Source: Clostridiales bacterium Firm_16 (GTDB taxonomy: Bacteria; Bacillota; Clostridia; Saccharofermentanales; Saccharofermentanaceae). From it: DNA of 64,000 nt. Below are positions 32,879-42,534 of this stretch, piece after piece. The position numbers and the translations under genes were made by a program. The stretch lies in the NCBI GenBank assembly GCA_001604185.1, contig LVAV01000002.1, forward strand, positions 101,844 through 165,843, given 5' to 3'. The notes under the pieces were generated by a model. That model worked only from the letters and a program-made list of their open reading frames with translations. It was not told where the DNA came from and ran no database searches. How positions within the stretch are numbered: position 1 is the stretch's first letter; each line of letters begins with the position of its first letter.

Positions 32879-34132
32879 ATGAAAAAGAGAGTATTACCGA
32901 TTTTGTTGACCGGCGTTTTCGCCCTTTCACTGTTAGCAGGCTGTGCTTCCAAGGAGGCTACAGATTCCAGGACCAAGAGTAATTCCGGTGCCGCAATGCA
33001 TGCAGCTGCAGCAGCACAGAATTACGAAGAAAATGTGGCGTACGAGACAACGGCCGCGGCCGCAGATGAGGACTCTCTGGATTTCTCCTATGAAGGAGAG
33101 AAGGCAGACGAAACGAATCCTGCTTCCGACTCCGGTTCAGGCAAGGCCGGCACCAAGGTCGATGTTTCCAAAGAGATGCTGGTCTATCGTTGCACGATCG
33201 CCATCGATACGCTGGAATTCGAACAGTCTCTGGCGACACTGAAAGCGAAGGTACAGGAGTACCACGGTTTCGTAGAAAGAGAGAACCAGACAGACGGAAG
33301 CAACTCCAAGGGCCGTTATATCCTGGATGAAGAAGATAAAGATTATTACTATACTGCCACCATCCGCATCCCGTCGAACTATTACGAATCTTTCGTATCG
33401 GCGGCATCCGGCATCGGCACCCTCCGTTCCAAGAATTCCAGCGTCGATAATGTAGCGACCCGTTACGGTACGCTGAAGAACGAGCTGGAGATCTACGAAG
33501 CAGAATATGCACGTCTTCTGAAGCAGTACGAGAACACACAGGATGAGAAGATCGCCCTGGAGATCCAGAGAGAACTTCGAAACCTGTCCATCACCGTATC
33601 GGACATCAAGACTGAGATGAGCATGCTGGAAAGCGACGTTGCTTATTCCTATATCACCATCACGATCCATAAGGTATCCCAGAAAGAGATCGAGAAAGAA
33701 GATCAGCAGGTTCAGGAAGAGGACAGCTTCGGAACCAGACTTTCCAAGACAGCCAAGCAGTCCTGGAATGCATTCATCGGATTCCTGGAAGACATCGTAT
33801 TGTTCTTCGTAGTTGGTTGGTGGGTCATCCTGCTCCTTGCACTTATCGCCATCGTAACGATCCTGCTCTGCAAGCGCAGCATCAAGAAGTCTAAGATCAA
33901 GAGAGCCGAACAGGAAGCAGAACAGCTTGCCAAAGCAAGAGCACACCAGCAGGCACAGGAAGAAGCAAGAGCTGCTAACCAGGCACAGATCCAGGCCCGG
34001 ATCGCCGCCCAGCAGGCAGCCGCACAGCAGCAGGCCGAGGCCGTTGCCCAGGCAAAAGCTGCCGAGAACGTCTCTATAGAAGAGCCCAAATCTTCAGAGA
34101 ATAAAGCTGACGCAGAAAACGCGAACAAATAA
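32879..34132 (+). CDS. DUF4349 lipoprotein
   Basis: The 417-residue protein has a lipoprotein signal with Cys22 (SLLAGC), a disordered Ala/Glu-rich stretch and a DUF4349 domain (about 100-330). The domain includes a coiled-coil region (TLKNELEIYEAEYARLLKQY) and ends in a membrane helix (about 310-333). After it comes a basic then Gln/Ala-rich tail of about 80 residues inside the cell. It would sit tethered at both ends across the membrane. It lies between the exporter and a sensor kinase on the opposite strand. DUF4349 has no defined activity. AGGAGG precedes the ATG. Confidence 0.85.
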   Translation: MKKRVLPILLTGVFALSLLAGCASKEATDSRTKSNSGAAMHAAAAAQNYEENVAYETTAAAADEDSLDFSYEGEKADETNPASDSGSGKAGTKVDVSKEMLVYRCTIAIDTLEFEQSLATLKAKVQEYHGFVERENQTDGSNSKGRYILDEEDKDYYYTATIRIPSNYYESFVSAASGIGTLRSKNSSVDNVATRYGTLKNELEIYEAEYARLLKQYENTQDEKIALEIQRELRNLSITVSDIKTEMSMLESDVAYSYITITIHKVSQKEIEKEDQQVQEEDSFGTRLSKTAKQSWNAFIGFLEDIVLFFVVGWWVILLLALIAIVTILLCKRSIKKSKIKRAEQEAEQLAKARAHQQAQEEARAANQAQIQARIAAQQAAAQQQAEAVAQAKAAENVSIEEPKSSENKADAENANK

Positions 34133-34289
34133 TATAGAAGGGAAATCAGGACAAAAAGAACAACATAAACGGACACTCTCTCCAAAGAAAGGATAAGTTA
34201 AACCCTGCCAAAGTTTAACTACACGCTCCCAAAGGACAAAAAGAAAGAAAAAGAAACCGCGTTTTTTGCAATCGCACCGGCGCCGGAGA

Positions 34290-35531
34290 TCAAGCCTTCC
34301 TCACCACAACGGTGACAGCGAAATCTCCGGCGCTGTTTTCTTCTTTCGAAGGCAGACACTTGGCAAAGATATCGCCGTCCATCATGCGCATGAGACTTCT
34401 TGCAATATAAAGACCCAGACCGGATCCGTTGACCTTCTCGGAATTGCTTCCGCGGTAAAAAGACTCGAACAGATGCGGGACCTCTTCTTCCTTGATGGAA
34501 CACCCACTGTTGGTGACCGTGATCAGGCGGCAGTCTTCTTCATCGTCGAAGTCGATCCTGACCCAACGTCCGTCACCATACTTAATGGCATTTTCCAGAA
34601 TATTCTGGAGCACTTCCTCCAGTCTGTCCTGGTCTGCGGAAAGCATCACGTTCGTGTATTCTGCGATGGTAAATTTCGTATGCAGGGAAGCAAATTTCTC
34701 GTTATATAACGTCTCGATCCGCGTCATGAGTTCGGCGTTATAAAAGTCACTCATCTTCACTTCCAGATTCAGGAAATCTTCCTTGGAAGCAGTAACGATA
34801 TCCGAGACATAACGCTCGATCTCATCGGCATTATGAGAGATACCGGAGATAGCTTCCCGGCGCTTCTCCTCCGTGTCGTAGATATCCTCGTCCAGAGCTT
34901 TGGCGTACAGCTTGATGGCCGAAAGCGGCGTCTTGATATCGTGGGAGAGAGAAAGGATCAGAGTCTTCTTGTCCTTCTGCAGTTCCAGCTCCCGCTCCTT
35001 GTTGGTCTCCAGATTATCCCGGAGCATGTTGATGCCCCACAGGAAACGACCGAAGAATTTATTCTTATCGGCTTTGACCGGGGCACTGAGATTGCCCTTG
35101 GCAAGTTCGATGGAAAGATTACTCATCTTGTGGAAAGGACGCAGGATCCGCCGGCCCACATAGACCAGCACGGCCGCACTTGTCAGGATCATGACTGCCA
35201 TGCCCACGTTCATGTAGATCAGCGGACGGATGTCAGCCCGGAGACGATATTCGAAACGGTAAAGCGTACCGTTGATCTCTTCTACGGTATAGTCGTTATT
35301 GACCTTCTCCTGCGGATCGAAAGGCGTGATCCTCTGGATGGAATCATACTTCTCCGTGATCTGCGCGACAGAACTCCCGTTGCGGATCTCGTTGGCGGCC
35401 CGGGCAATGTCCACTCGGAACTGCTTGCCGGGACCTTTCTTCATATTGCCCAGCAGAAGAAAATTGGCTCCCAGTAGAAGCAGGACCTCCAGTATCAGGA
35501 TCAGGAACGCGATCTTGCGGAATCTACTCAT
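34290..35531 (-). CDS. Sensor histidine kinase
   Basis: The 413-residue kinase has two membrane helices (about 8-27 and 100-122) around an extracytoplasmic sensor loop of about 70 residues, a HAMP linker, a HisKA domain (LSLSHDIKTPLSAIKLYAKA with the phosphorylated His) and an ATP-binding domain (VNGSGLGLYIARSL). Its start overlaps the regulator gene by 8 nt. An 11-bp inverted repeat (34280-34290 with 34323-34333) covers its last codons. With an exporter nearby it may respond to cell-envelope stress or peptides, which is inferred from context. Confidence 0.9.
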   Translation of the reverse strand: MSRFRKIAFLILILEVLLLLGANFLLLGNMKKGPGKQFRVDIARAANEIRNGSSVAQITEKYDSIQRITPFDPQEKVNNDYTVEEINGTLYRFEYRLRADIRPLIYMNVGMAVMILTSAAVLVYVGRRILRPFHKMSNLSIELAKGNLSAPVKADKNKFFGRFLWGINMLRDNLETNKERELELQKDKKTLILSLSHDIKTPLSAIKLYAKALDEDIYDTEEKRREAISGISHNADEIERYVSDIVTASKEDFLNLEVKMSDFYNAELMTRIETLYNEKFASLHTKFTIAEYTNVMLSADQDRLEEVLQNILENAIKYGDGRWVRIDFDDEEDCRLITVTNSGCSIKEEEVPHLFESFYRGSNSEKVNGSGLGLYIARSLMRMMDGDIFAKCLPSKEENSAGDFAVTVVVRKA

Positions 35532-36186
35532 AGCGGTACCCCGTACCCCACACCGTAATGATGTGCTTCGGTTTCTTCGGATCTTCTTCGATCTTCTCCC
35601 GCAGCCACTTGATATGCACCGTCAGGGTCTGGATCTCCGAATCGCTGTCGGAACCCCAGATGGTATTGAAAAGATATTCCTTCCGAAGGGTCGTATTCTT
35701 GTTCTCGATGAGAAGCTGAAGAAGAGCAAATTCTTTCTCCGTCACATCCACAGAACGGTCCTTGACCTGCAGCGTACGATGCACGGTATTGAGCCGCAGT
35801 TCTCCGTCCACGATCTCCTCGATGGCATATTTCCGCTTGAAGATTCCCCGGATTTTAGCCAGCAGGATATCGATGTCATAGGGCTTCTCGATATAGTCAT
35901 CGGCCCCCAGGGACAGTCCTTCCAGCTTACTTTCTTTATCGCTCTTGGCACTGGCGATGATGATATGGGTATTGGAAGATTCACGGATCTTACTGCACAC
36001 GGCGAACCCGTCGATCCCCGGAAGCATGATGTCCAGCACCAGAAGTTTCGCCCCATATTTCTCGAAAAGCTCGATCGCTTTTTCTCCCGTGGGTGCAATG
36101 GCGACGGTATAGTTTTCCTTCTTCAGAAATGCGGAAAGCAGTTCACCGATTTCCTTATTATCTTCACAGATGATTATGTCCGGCAT
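35524..36186 (-). CDS. OmpR/PhoB-family response regulator
   Basis: The 220-residue protein has a receiver domain with phosphorylated Asp in LLVLDIMLPGIDGF (about residue 52) and the conserved lysine later, then a winged-helix DNA-binding domain ending in HIITVWGTGYRYE, the typical PhoB end. It partners with the kinase that overlaps it downstream. The start at 36186 (MPDIIICED) has GGAAAGGGAG upstream. Likely targets are the exporter operon and the DUF4349 gene, inferred from position. Confidence 0.92.
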   Translation of the reverse strand: MPDIIICEDNKEIGELLSAFLKKENYTVAIAPTGEKAIELFEKYGAKLLVLDIMLPGIDGFAVCSKIRESSNTHIIIASAKSDKESKLEGLSLGADDYIEKPYDIDILLAKIRGIFKRKYAIEEIVDGELRLNTVHRTLQVKDRSVDVTEKEFALLQLLIENKNTTLRKEYLFNTIWGSDSDSEIQTLTVHIKWLREKIEEDPKKPKHIITVWGTGYRYE

Positions 36187-36445
36187 GGTATCTCCCTTTC
36201 CCCCTCGGACGGCATTTTGCCGACCGTGATCTTCTCCCATTATATCACGCGATACGTTGCCGGAACTTTTCCGGATTCCGAGGTGCGTCACCACACGACA
36301 TCCGCCGAAGATATTTGCGACAGACGGATGAATTATATATATTTATTTCAGACAGAAATCTATTGTCTGAAATCCTTCCGGGAATTACAATATTTCAGAA
36401 GAAGGAGGGAGGGCGAAGGTAATAAGACCGTCCGCCCGAACCAAG

Positions 36446-37552
36446 ATGAGAAAAGAAGTATTTCATGTAAAGACCCACACCTGCCCGACATGCGGCGGCC
36501 AGCTGATCGTCAACGAAGACCGCCAGATGTACGAGTGCCTTTTCTGCGGCGTCACTTTCGACTACGAATATTTCAACAAAGATGACGTGCTGGAACTGGG
36601 TGCCCGTGCTCTTTCCTACGGCGAATTCCAGTCGGCCAGACAAGCATATAATTTCATGCTGACCAAGGATCCGCACAATTTCCAGGCTCTTCGCGGTGAG
36701 ATCCTCATCGATGCCATGCTGACCAATACCTCTGACCTGGGCAATGCCGAGGTCCTCAGAAAGCTTCCGGATGGAAGATATAACATGATGGAGAAGAGAG
36801 TCGATGTGGCGATCACAGAAGCCATGCCGGAACACACCGGATACTTCAACAAGATGAAGGAACTTCTTGCGGCCGGCAGAGAATATCAGAACGAGCAGTC
36901 GACCATCAAGAAGATCCATGGCGAGAGAAAGAGAGGGTACTCGAACATCTCCAGCCTCGAGAACGAGAAGGAAGAAAACTATGTGGCCTTCCGCTCCAGA
37001 ACCATTGATGAATATGATGATGTCACTTATGTACATCCGAGAACCCTCATTATCCTGGCTGCCGTGATCTATCTGATCTGGAGCGTGGCCGTGGTGGCCA
37101 TCATCAGCACCAAAGACTATTCTGCCGACAACACGAAGACGTCTTCCAGATATTCCGGCCAGATAATCCGCAGCAAGACTTCTTCCTCGGGATGGAACGA
37201 ATTCCTCTACGGATACAACGGTTCCACCAAGAAGGTCGATCCCGTGGAAGAGCAGAAAGAGAAAGACGCGAAGTTCGTCAGAGGCGCGGTCCTGATCCCG
37301 CTGGTACCGATGGCAATGTTCTTTGCCTACATGGGATATAAATGGAAGAAGATCCAGGAGGTCCAGCACCTGATCCAGGGCACCGAGGCGAACATCACCG
37401 AAATGGATCACAGCCTGTCGGACCACACCGCGGAGGCGAGAAGGATCAAGATCAAGATCCACGATATTTATCGCGATCTTCGAAGCATGGATCCTTATCC
37501 GGAGGTACAGCATCTGCCGGGGAACAAGTTGAACGGGAAGAAAATCCAGTAA
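36446..37552 (+). CDS. Zinc-ribbon membrane protein, unknown function
   Basis: The 368-residue protein starts with a zinc ribbon (CPTCGGQ ... CLFCGVTF, residues 13-36), a helical TPR-like stretch (ARALSYGEFQSARQAYNFML) and a helix at about 200-220. A Ser/Thr-rich loop, a second helix at about 275-296 and a coiled C-terminus follow. The N-terminal ribbon would be cytoplasmic. It resembles the general layout of the gene at 50393 (ribbon plus two helices) but not its sequence. The function is unknown. Confidence 0.7.
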   Translation: MRKEVFHVKTHTCPTCGGQLIVNEDRQMYECLFCGVTFDYEYFNKDDVLELGARALSYGEFQSARQAYNFMLTKDPHNFQALRGEILIDAMLTNTSDLGNAEVLRKLPDGRYNMMEKRVDVAITEAMPEHTGYFNKMKELLAAGREYQNEQSTIKKIHGERKRGYSNISSLENEKEENYVAFRSRTIDEYDDVTYVHPRTLIILAAVIYLIWSVAVVAIISTKDYSADNTKTSSRYSGQIIRSKTSSSGWNEFLYGYNGSTKKVDPVEEQKEKDAKFVRGAVLIPLVPMAMFFAYMGYKWKKIQEVQHLIQGTEANITEMDHSLSDHTAEARRIKIKIHDIYRDLRSMDPYPEVQHLPGNKLNGKKIQ

Positions 37553-37702
37553 CAGCAAGGTCCCTTTCCGGAAGGAAGTATTTCGGATAAAGCGAAAAAA
37601 CAAAAACAGAAACGGATCGAAATGTGATATACTTGTATGGAAGACATTCGTACAGATCGCATTCGATCCGTTTTTTGCGGAAGGATGCGCGGGAGGCGAC
37701 CT

Positions 37703-40700
37703 ATGACATTTGCTTTATCGAAGAAGAATATCCAGAGCGGGAAAGTAGCGATCCTTTACGATGCCGGCGCCTTGTCCGGCGTGAAGAAGATCGCAGGCAA
37801 AGTAAGTGAAGACATCCGTGCTGTTTTCGGCGCCGCTCCGCAGCTCCTGGAGATCGATTCCATACTTGAGAAGGACTTGCATCAGATCGAATTTCCAATC
37901 CTGGTCGGCACTATTTGCGAAGAGAAGAAGACGGGTAAAACTTCCGGTTCGAAATCGAAGGGCAACCTTCTGACGAAGCTGGAGGCAGCGGGTCTTCTGG
38001 ATCTGTCGGATATCCGTGGAAAGCGTGAAGTGTACCGCCACCAGATCCTCATGGGGCTCCCTTCTGAAACCATAATCGAGAAGAAAAAGAAGACAAGTGT
38101 TTTTGCCTGGAAAGCGGCGCTGGTGATCGCCGGATCAGACAAGCGGGGAACGGTCTACGGACTTTTCGCCTTATCTGAAATGCTGGGCGTATCGCCCTTT
38201 ATCGACTGGCTGGATGTGAAGCCGGAGAAGAAGATTTCCTTCGAGATCCCGGACAAGTATTCTTTCACATCAAGAGAGCCGTCGGTCCGCTTCCGCGGAT
38301 TCTTCATCAACGACGAATGGCCGGCTTTCGGCAACTACTGCAACAAGCGTTTCGGCGGATTCAACGCCAAGTGCTACGAGCATGTTTTCGAACTGCTTCT
38401 GCGACTGAAGGGCAACTATATGTGGCCGGCCATGTGGTCTGCCATCTTCCCCAACGACGGACCGGGACTTCTCAGCGCGGAACTGGCGGATGAGCTGGGT
38501 GTCGTCATGGGTATGTCCCACCATGAACCCTGCCTGCGTCAGGGCGAGGAGTACCGCTACCTGCGCGGACCGAAATCCATTTACGGCGATGCGTGGAATT
38601 TCCTTTCAAATGAGAAGGGTATCACGAAGTTCTGGGAAGACGGACTGAAGCGAAGCGGCAAGTTCGAGAACGTTATTACCGTCGGTATGCGTGGTGAAGC
38701 GGATACCGCCATCATGGGCAAAGACGCGACGCTGAAAGATAATATCGATCTGCTCCGCAAGGTGCTGAAGACCCAGAATAAACTGATCAAGAAATACGTA
38801 AATGACGACCTGGACGAAGTGCCGAGAATGCTGGCACTGTATAAGGAGGTCGAGCCTTATTTCTACGGTGACGAGAAGACCCCGGGACTCATGGGGGATC
38901 CGGAGCTGGAGGGCGTGACGCTGATGCTCTGCGACGACAACTACGGCAATCTCCGTACCGTGCCGACGCCGGAAATGCGCGGTCACAAGGGTGGCTACGG
39001 CATGTACTATCACTTCGATTATCACGGCTTCCCCATCTCCTTCGAGTGGTTCAACACCACCCATCTTTCCAAGGTGTGGGAGCAGATGACCATGGCCTAT
39101 GACTTCGGCATCCGGGATCTGTGGATCGTCAATGTCGGCGACATTTTCAGCAACGAATATCCGCTTGCTTACTTCCTGGATCTGGCCTACGACTTCGACC
39201 GCTGGGGCACATCCAACAAGAATTCTGCACACGAATACACGAAGACTTTCGTCGTGAAGCATTTCGGCGAGGTGCTCACTTCTGCGCAGAAGAGAAAGAC
39301 CGCGGAACTGCTTCTGGGTTATACCCGCATTACTCATGCCCGTCGTACGGAAGCCATGAACGACAATGTCTACGCACCTTTCGCCTACGGCGAGACCCAG
39401 GCGCAGATCGCAACTGTCGACACCCTCATGAAGGATGCGCAGAAGCTGTACGACAGTCTGTCCGGCAACGGCGCTTACCGTTTCTACGAGATCGTGTACC
39501 TGCCCCTGATGGCGAATCTGAATGTCCAGAAAATGTGGCTTCTGACTACGCTGAATCACGGCTACGCGAAGCGTGCCAGCACCTATGCTCTGTCTCTGGC
39601 AGACGAGATCGATGCCTGCATCCAGAAGGACCGGGAGCTGGTTTCTGAGCTTCACAAGATCCACGGCGGCATGTGGTACGGCATGGGCCTTTCCGAGCAC
39701 ATCGGTTTCAAGAACTGGTGCGAAGAGGGCTGTGAGTATCCGGTGATCCACACCTTCGATACCGCCAACAAGAACCGCATTATCGTGACCATTCCGGAAA
39801 CCGAGCAGTTCTCTGAATTTGGTTTCTGGACGCGAAAAACTCTTGTCCTTCCGTCTTTCCTGGATCCGGATTCTGCGGTGGGCACCATCGAGCTCTCTAC
39901 CGCCTGCAGCAAGAGCTGTGCCTTTACTGTAGAGTGCGATGCACCATATCTCTCCGTCTCGGAAACGAAGGGTACGGTCCGTGGTTTCGAGCTGAAGAAA
40001 CTGGTGGTCAAGTTAGATCGGACGAAACTTAAGAAGCGCGGCAAGACCGCAGCGAAATCGGGTGCAAAGAATCCGAAAGCCGGTGGGGAAGGTGCTGACT
40101 ATGCGCAGATCATTATCCGAAGCGGAGACGGATTTGTATCCGTGATCGTTCCGATTCACACCAAGGCGGATTTCGACACATCTTCCGCAACACCCAACAC
40201 CTTCTTCTGGTGCGGCGGATGTGACGCAACAGGAAGAAGCGTCATGAACTATATCTGTATGGAAGCGGCCCACTATGCGGCAAAGACCGCCGGCGCGAAG
40301 GGCGATTTCGAAGAGATCCCGGACTATAACCGAGGGCTTACCGGCTTGAAGGCCTACCCGCAGGACCGCACATTTACTACGAAGAAAGATGCACCGACAT
40401 TGACATATAATGTCGTCGTACCGAAGGCCGGAAAGTATACTCTCCGCCTGATGACCAATCCGGGTAATCCGCCAAGCAAGATACCGGAACTGTTCTGCGG
40501 TATCTCGACCAACGGTGGCAAGATGAAGAAGATCAACACCATCCGCGAAGGTTTTGCTGTCGGTGACGGCAACGATATCTGGAGCGCAGGTGTACTGGAT
40601 AATCTGCGTACCACCGAAGTTGCGCTGGAACTTCAGTCCGGAAGCAACACTATTGAAGTCACCGCACAAAGTCCCAACTTTGTACTTGCGAAGCTAGTTC

Positions 40701-40765
40701 TTTTCGAGGAAGGGAAGGCACCTCTGGATTCCTATCTCGGACCGAAGGAAACCTGGCATACCTGA
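37703..40765 (+). CDS. GH115 xylan alpha-glucuronidase
   Basis: The 1020-residue protein matches glycoside hydrolase family 115, enzymes that remove (4-O-methyl)glucuronate from xylan side chains, including on internal xylose units. Characteristic stretches are RFRGFFINDEWPAFGNY, LRLKGNYMWPAMWSAIFPND, MGMSHHEPC and the later YHFDYHGFP, in family order, with the C-terminal beta domains present to the end. No signal peptide is seen, so the enzyme may act on imported aldouronates. I start at ATG 37703 because GGGAGG is about seven bases upstream. It converges on the anti-sigma gene. Confidence 0.92.
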   Translation: MTFALSKKNIQSGKVAILYDAGALSGVKKIAGKVSEDIRAVFGAAPQLLEIDSILEKDLHQIEFPILVGTICEEKKTGKTSGSKSKGNLLTKLEAAGLLDLSDIRGKREVYRHQILMGLPSETIIEKKKKTSVFAWKAALVIAGSDKRGTVYGLFALSEMLGVSPFIDWLDVKPEKKISFEIPDKYSFTSREPSVRFRGFFINDEWPAFGNYCNKRFGGFNAKCYEHVFELLLRLKGNYMWPAMWSAIFPNDGPGLLSAELADELGVVMGMSHHEPCLRQGEEYRYLRGPKSIYGDAWNFLSNEKGITKFWEDGLKRSGKFENVITVGMRGEADTAIMGKDATLKDNIDLLRKVLKTQNKLIKKYVNDDLDEVPRMLALYKEVEPYFYGDEKTPGLMGDPELEGVTLMLCDDNYGNLRTVPTPEMRGHKGGYGMYYHFDYHGFPISFEWFNTTHLSKVWEQMTMAYDFGIRDLWIVNVGDIFSNEYPLAYFLDLAYDFDRWGTSNKNSAHEYTKTFVVKHFGEVLTSAQKRKTAELLLGYTRITHARRTEAMNDNVYAPFAYGETQAQIATVDTLMKDAQKLYDSLSGNGAYRFYEIVYLPLMANLNVQKMWLLTTLNHGYAKRASTYALSLADEIDACIQKDRELVSELHKIHGGMWYGMGLSEHIGFKNWCEEGCEYPVIHTFDTANKNRIIVTIPETEQFSEFGFWTRKTLVLPSFLDPDSAVGTIELSTACSKSCAFTVECDAPYLSVSETKGTVRGFELKKLVVKLDRTKLKKRGKTAAKSGAKNPKAGGEGADYAQIIIRSGDGFVSVIVPIHTKADFDTSSATPNTFFWCGGCDATGRSVMNYICMEAAHYAAKTAGAKGDFEEIPDYNRGLTGLKAYPQDRTFTTKKDAPTLTYNVVVPKAGKYTLRLMTNPGNPPSKIPELFCGISTNGGKMKKINTIREGFAVGDGNDIWSAGVLDNLRTTEVALELQSGSNTIEVTAQSPNFVLAKLVLFEEGKAPLDSYLGPKETWHT

Positions 40766-40780
40766 TACACCGTAAGATCC

Positions 40781-41752
40781 TTAAGGCGTATATACTGCGA
40801 GCTCGTTATAGAGAGTCTCGTATGGGTGTTCTACGCCCTCGAAGTATTTCGCAACGAAGTCCGGATCTGTGCCCATGGGATTCATGACCGAACCGTCCGG
40901 AGCCATGACGATCTCGAAGGAATTGGCGTAGAAGAACAGGAGTTTCTCGCCCTTGTGATCTTCAAGATATTTCTCGAATTCCGGGAACCAGGTTCCGCCG
41001 TAGCCGAAGGTGTAATAAATCTTTTCTTCGCCGTTTTCCTGCACACGGAAAAGTGTGATCCTGGCGACGAACTGTTCACCGTTATAGATCAGGTAATCCC
41101 GGTGGGACTGATTAATGGTCAGAGACTCCCCGGCGATACCGTCGTAGGCGATGTGATAAAATCCTTTCTTATTGAACTGAAGATCATCTGTCGGCAATCC
41201 ACAGGAATCGATCATGTGGGTCAGCCGGTCCCGGTTCTCTGCGAAGAAAGCATCGGCATCTTCATCGGTGATAGGATTTCCCTTTAAGACGATGGAACGG
41301 TCAGAGGGGAACGCCGGGATCGTAGACGGCTGCTGCGGAGAAGGTGGGGAGGTGACCACAATTCCTTCTGTTGTTGCTGCTTCATCGCTGGTTTCTATAG
41401 TGAGAACAGCCGGTGTGGTAGCTTCTATCGATGCTCCCGTGTATCCGCCTCCTGCAAGGGAAGTCTCTTCCACGGTAGCGTTATGCTCCTCGATACTTGC
41501 GAGGGTCTCTTTGTGAACGAGAGAAGACCGTCCACCGAAGATCCCGGCTTTCCATAGACCGAAGGTCACCAGAGCCAGGGCGGCGATACCGGCACCCAGA
41601 GGCAGTACCCAGTGCGGAAGGCCTCGTCGTCCTGTGGCGGGGACCTTCTTGACGGGCGAGGTTGTCGGTGTCTCAAGATCTTCTTCGTGGGCTTCCTGGA
41701 TATATTGATCGTCGATGTCGGCGAGCATTTCGAAAAATTTATCTTCTTTCAT
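40781..41752 (-). CDS. Membrane anti-sigma-like protein
   Basis: The 323-residue protein has a cytoplasmic region of about 45 residues, one membrane helix (about 48-67), a Thr/Pro/Ser-rich linker and an extracytoplasmic domain with the pattern of a DUF4825-like or penicillin-domain-free sensor. It overlaps the sigma gene upstream by 4 nt (41749-41752), which marks the pair as sigma/anti-sigma. No zinc motif is present. It is the second such pair in this window. Confidence 0.65.
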   Translation of the reverse strand: MKEDKFFEMLADIDDQYIQEAHEEDLETPTTSPVKKVPATGRRGLPHWVLPLGAGIAALALVTFGLWKAGIFGGRSSLVHKETLASIEEHNATVEETSLAGGGYTGASIEATTPAVLTIETSDEAATTEGIVVTSPPSPQQPSTIPAFPSDRSIVLKGNPITDEDADAFFAENRDRLTHMIDSCGLPTDDLQFNKKGFYHIAYDGIAGESLTINQSHRDYLIYNGEQFVARITLFRVQENGEEKIYYTFGYGGTWFPEFEKYLEDHKGEKLLFFYANSFEIVMAPDGSVMNPMGTDPDFVAKYFEGVEHPYETLYNELAVYTP

Positions 41753-42321
41753 GATATCAGGTCTCCTTCCAGCAGAAGCTGTCGTAACTGTTTCTTCAAT
41801 CGGTTCAATGTCACGGCAACATTGTTCTGAGTCATATTCATACGAAGGGCGATATCCTTGATGCTGTCCGCATAGAAGTAACGGCAGACGAAGATCTTCC
41901 GTTTCTCCGGAGGAAGCTTGGCGAGAAAAGCATTGACCACTTCCATGAGTTCTTTTCTGTAAAGTTCGCTGTCCGCGGTCTCCTTGCCTTCGATCACTTC
42001 GCTCAGTTCATCCAGCACCAGGGGGAACTCACCACCACCGCGTTTATCCGCGTGATTCATCTTATACCGGTTCAGAGCCAGGTTACGTGCGATCCTGCCG
42101 ATGAAAGGCGCCAGAACGGCGGGCCGGTGCGGCGGGATGGAATTCCACACGGCAAGATAGGTGTCATTGACACATTCCTCCGTGTCTTCCGGATTGCCCA
42201 GGATATTGCGCGCGATGGACGAGCAGAAGCGGCCGTATTTCTCGGCTACGACTGTTAAGGCTTTCTCACTCCGTTCCCAGAACAATTGCACGATCGATGA
42301 ATCATCAGGTTTCAGGTTCAT
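41749..42321 (-). CDS. ECF RNA polymerase sigma factor
   Basis: The 190-residue protein shows region 2 (GNPEDTEECVNDTYLAVWNSIPP) and region 4 with a helix-turn-helix (DIALRMNMTQNNVAVTLNRLKKQL). It belongs to the group that carries the CVNDTY motif common in Firmicutes and is usually paired with a membrane anti-sigma. Translational coupling to the next gene supports this. Targets are unknown; the divergent HExxH lipoprotein is a possible one. Confidence 0.88.
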   Translation of the reverse strand: MNLKPDDSSIVQLFWERSEKALTVVAEKYGRFCSSIARNILGNPEDTEECVNDTYLAVWNSIPPHRPAVLAPFIGRIARNLALNRYKMNHADKRGGGEFPLVLDELSEVIEGKETADSELYRKELMEVVNAFLAKLPPEKRKIFVCRYFYADSIKDIALRMNMTQNNVAVTLNRLKKQLRQLLLEGDLIS

Positions 42322-42534
42322 GGTATACCCCCTTCGTACATAATAACAATTTTTCCGTCAGGATATTACAACTGTTCTGCAAAAAATCTTGCCTCGTTTC
42401 CCGGAACCCGGAAGAACGGACCGGCTCATTCGGGAAAGAATTGAAATAAGGGCTTAATATGACAGAAAAGAAATGTAGAAGGCATGTCCTTTATACTATT
42501 ATTATCGAGACATATGCATTGCATGGGGGTTTTT

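Noticed and set aside
34197..34219. GTTAAAC/GTTTAAC repeat as a terminator for the DUF4349 gene
   Set aside because: The stem is short and A/T-rich with no T-run; it is probably chance.
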